Source: CAYMCO01 sp964388955 (lineage in GTDB: Bacteria > Chloroflexota > Anaerolineae > Anaerolineales > E44-bin32). From it: a DNA stretch of 24,454 nucleotides. The position numbers and the translations under genes were made by a program. The stretch covers positions 1-24,454 of the forward strand of contig CAYMCO010000050.1 in assembly GCA_964388955.1 (NCBI GenBank), read 5' to 3'. The first letter of the stretch is position 1; each line of letters opens with the position of its first letter. Below, piece after piece: positions 22,545-24,454 of the stretch. The notes beneath the pieces were generated by a model. The model saw only the letters and a list, made by a program, of their open reading frames with translations, was not told where the DNA came from and did not search any database.

Positions 22545-24215
22545 ATGAACAAGAAATGGACATTGGGTCTGTTTGGTCTGTTGATTGTCGTCTCGTTGTT
22601 GGTCACTGCGTGTGGAGCAGCGACACCCGAAGCGCCTCAAGTGCAGCAGCCGGAGCCCACGCAGGCGGAGGAGCCGGAAGCGGAGGCGCCGCCGACCGAG
22701 GAGCCGCCGACGAAGCCTCCTGAGGAAACCGAGATCGTGGGCGCATACGCCGTACCCTGGTCGTTCGACACCCTCGATCCCAGCGCCGGCACGGACATCG
22801 AGATGACCGTCTTGGTGAATGCGTACGAGACTCTCACCTATACACCAGAATACGATACCAAGACCGCCTTGCCGCTGCTTGCCACGGATTGGGAGTCCAA
22901 CGAGGACGGCACCGTTTGGACCTTCCACCTGCGTGAAGGGGTCAAGTTTCACGACGGGACCGACTTCACCGCCGATGCGGTCAAGTATTCCTATGAGCGC
23001 ACGCTGCGCATGGGTGTGGGCGCCTCATATCTCCTGGACCCCATCGATGAGATCGTGGTGGTCGACGATCACACCGTCCAATTCAACCTGAGCTACACCG
23101 CCCCGATGGACATCATCGCCGCCTCTGCCTATAGCGTCTACATCATGAATCCCAAGACCACCGAGGAGAATGCCGGCGATAGTGAGGATTGGTTCAACGA
23201 GGGCAATGACGCGGGGACGGGCCCTTATGTGATCGAGAGCTACCAGCGGGGTCAGCGGCTGATCATGAAGAAATTCGAAGACTACTGGGGCGGCTGGGAA
23301 CCCAGATCCTTCGACCGGGTGCTCATCGATATCGTGGAAGACCCCATCGTGCTGCAGCAGTTGATTGAATCTGGCGATGCCGACATCACCTGGAATATTC
23401 CACCCGAGAATCGCGCCCTGCTCGAAGCCAACCCGGATGTCAATCGGGTTGAGGAGAACACCTTCATTGTGCAGTTCGCCCACCTCAACACCCAGCATCC
23501 ACCGCTGGACAACAAACTGGTGCGCCAGGCCTTGGCCTACTCCTTCCCGTATCAGGACTTCATCAACATAGTCCTGGAGGGCTTCGGCCATCAAGCCGTC
23601 TCGCTGATTCCGTCGGGCGCCTGGGGCTACTGCGACACCTGCTTCCAGTACAGTTACGACCTCGACAAGGCGCGTGAGCTGCTCACCGAAGCCGGCTATC
23701 CGGACGGCGGCTTCGATTTGGAGTCGATCGTATGGACAGGCTCCCTCATGAAGGAGCAGGCCTTGGAACTGTGGAAGGGCGAGCTAGCCAAACTGGGGAT
23801 CAATCTCACCATCACCCCCATGGTGGGCGAGGCCGCCTATGACCTCGTGCGGTCTTCAGCAGAGGAGGCGCCGGACATCATCGGCTTCAGCTGGTGGCCG
23901 GACATCGTGCACCCCTCTGCGTTCCTGACGCTTTCCTTCAACTGCGAGGAGGAAATCTACTTCAACTTCAGCTACTGGTGCAACGAGGATTATGATCGAC
24001 TCTTGAACGAAGCCTATCCGATATCTGCGTCCGATCGGGAGGAATCGATCCGCCTTTACAAAGAGGCACAGGAGATCCTCATTGAGGAGGCGCCTGCTGT
24101 CTTCATGTGGGATGAGGTCAAGAACTGGTACGTGCGTGCGGATATCGAGGGCTTTGTGCCCAACCCGGCATATACTCAGGCCGTGTTCTGGAAATTCCTG
24201 ACACGCGCAGAGTGA
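22545..24215 (+). CDS. ABC transporter substrate-binding lipoprotein, family 5 (oligopeptide/dipeptide type)
   Basis: Extracytoplasmic solute-binding protein of 556 residues anchored by lipid. The signal peptide has a KK start, a hydrophobic core (residues 6-20) and the lipobox VTAC with C23. A disordered linker rich in Pro, Glu and Thr (about 24-62) precedes the SBP_bac_5 fold. Family segments include PLLATDWESNEDGTVWTFHL, VKFHDGTDFTADAVKYSYER, AGTGPYVIESYQRGQRL, and VRQALAYSFPYQDF plus AVSLIPSGAWGY. It binds a peptide, a small nitrogenous solute or another ligand and hands it to a DppBC-type permease, whose gene begins 175 bp later. AGGAGG four bases before the ATG is strong. Regulation by the adjacent IclR protein is likely. 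The ligand is unknown but may be the substrate of the catabolic enzymes here. Confidence 0.95.
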   Translation: MNKKWTLGLFGLLIVVSLLVTACGAATPEAPQVQQPEPTQAEEPEAEAPPTEEPPTKPPEETEIVGAYAVPWSFDTLDPSAGTDIEMTVLVNAYETLTYTPEYDTKTALPLLATDWESNEDGTVWTFHLREGVKFHDGTDFTADAVKYSYERTLRMGVGASYLLDPIDEIVVVDDHTVQFNLSYTAPMDIIAASAYSVYIMNPKTTEENAGDSEDWFNEGNDAGTGPYVIESYQRGQRLIMKKFEDYWGGWEPRSFDRVLIDIVEDPIVLQQLIESGDADITWNIPPENRALLEANPDVNRVEENTFIVQFAHLNTQHPPLDNKLVRQALAYSFPYQDFINIVLEGFGHQAVSLIPSGAWGYCDTCFQYSYDLDKARELLTEAGYPDGGFDLESIVWTGSLMKEQALELWKGELAKLGINLTITPMVGEAAYDLVRSSAEEAPDIIGFSWWPDIVHPSAFLTLSFNCEEEIYFNFSYWCNEDYDRLLNEAYPISASDREESIRLYKEAQEILIEEAPAVFMWDEVKNWYVRADIEGFVPNPAYTQAVFWKFLTRAE

Positions 24216-24237
24216 GAGCTTGCTTCAACATAGCACA

Positions 24238-24297
24238 GCGAATAGGACGCATCCTGCGACTATCGCCAGATGCGTCCTATTCCATTCGCTTTTGCCC
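24238..24297 (+). terminator. Strong intercistronic hairpin, probable attenuator between binding protein and permease
   Basis: AATAGGACGCATC (24241-24253) pairs perfectly with GATGCGTCCTATT (24269-24281). Inside, GCGA-CTA-TCGC (24256-24266) continues the stem after a small internal loop. TTTT and a pyrimidine-rich tract lie shortly downstream (from 24290). It sits in the 175-bp gap before the permease gene. Such hairpins are known to let binding-protein mRNA outnumber permease mRNA, by partial termination or by protecting the upstream message from decay. The 13-bp perfect stem is very unlikely by chance. Confidence 0.75.
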
Positions 24298-24390
24298 CTT
24301 CACGGAATGTGCCCTTGTGCGCACGGCAGTTTGTGGGCCGGCTCGCAAATATCGGCCGGCTGCGGGCGCCGATCGCCCGATGGATAGCGC

Positions 24391-24454
24391 ATGAAACAGG
24401 GCGAATACATCATCCGGCGGCTGATTCTGGCGGTGGTGGTGATCGCCAGCGTTT
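24391..24454 (+). CDS. ABC transporter permease, DppB/OppB type (partial, runs off the window)
   Basis: The first 21 codons read as a short basic N-terminus with Y-I-I-R-R-L, followed by the hydrophobic stretch LILAVVVIASV. This is typical of the start of DppB/OppB-type inner-membrane permeases, where an R-R-L motif precedes the first transmembrane helix. It follows the substrate-binding protein gene as expected for an oligopeptide ABC operon. Only the N-terminus is visible, so the family call rests on this motif and on context. Confidence 0.7.
   Translation, partial: MKQGEYIIRRLILAVVVIASV

Noticed and set aside
22131..22952. 273-codon minus-strand frame overlapping the substrate-binding protein gene
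   Set aside because: Its N-terminal part is the antisense of the lipoprotein coding sequence; no domain is recognised.
1..24454. Search for tRNA, rRNA, CRISPR arrays, transposases, attachment sites and defence genes
   Set aside because: No repeat-spacer pattern, integrase, transposase or RNA gene was recognised by eye. Inverted repeats noted above are not flanked by target duplications that I can see.

Overview
The window is GC-rich bacterial chromosome. The only real clue to the organism is the transporter lipoprotein at 22545-24215: its lipobox is followed by a long acidic Pro/Glu/Thr linker, a style common in Chloroflexota (Anaerolineae-like) secreted lipoproteins. That placement is an inference and no rRNA is present to test it. 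Gene density is low for a bacterium, and many intergenic gaps hold inverted repeats or promoter-like sequence. I found no tRNA, rRNA, CRISPR array, transposase or phage gene.

Layout. (1) 125-4067, plus strand: an IclR regulator, a 940-bp gap with a promoter, operator-like dyads and a striking nested inverted-repeat element, then a lone molybdenum-hydroxylase large subunit. (2) 4254-8822, minus strand: two aldo/keto reductases, an AbgB-like M20 amidohydrolase and an Asp/Glu/hydantoin racemase, most with clear Shine-Dalgarno sites. (3) 9776-14692, plus strand: an M20 deacylase, a divergent arginase/agmatinase-fold hydrolase, an arginine-deiminase/DDAH-like enzyme and a YgeW-type carbamoyltransferase, closed by a rho-independent terminator. 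(4) 14813-20811, minus strand: a creatinase/ectoine-hydrolase-like M24 protein, a CPG2-like M20 peptidase, an MmgE/PrpD protein, a single-domain flavin oxidoreductase and a degenerate [2Fe-2S] subunit fragment. (5) 21128-end, plus strand: a second IclR regulator with its own promoter and palindrome, then an oligopeptide-type ABC substrate-binding protein and the first codons of its permease.

How the genes may work together. Seven proteins belong to C-N hydrolase or transferase families acting on amide, amidine, ureido or hydantoin bonds. With the molybdenum hydroxylase, racemase, two reductases, an importer and two IclR regulators, this reads as a catabolic island for an imported nitrogen-rich compound. 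The core at 11294-14692 is the most informative part. A deiminase-like enzyme could turn a guanidino group into a ureido group, and a YgeW-type carbamoyltransferase could then split it to carbamoyl phosphate. Carbamoyltransferase, M20 enzyme and molybdenum hydroxylase also occur together in the E. coli ygeW/ygeY/xdh region, so a purine- or hydantoin-related substrate is possible. The substrate is not determined by the sequence.

Several of these enzymes have lost canonical catalytic or metal-binding residues (ureohydrolase, M24, AbgB-like M20, M20 at 9776, [2Fe-2S] fragment). Either the chemistry is altered or the locus is partly decaying.
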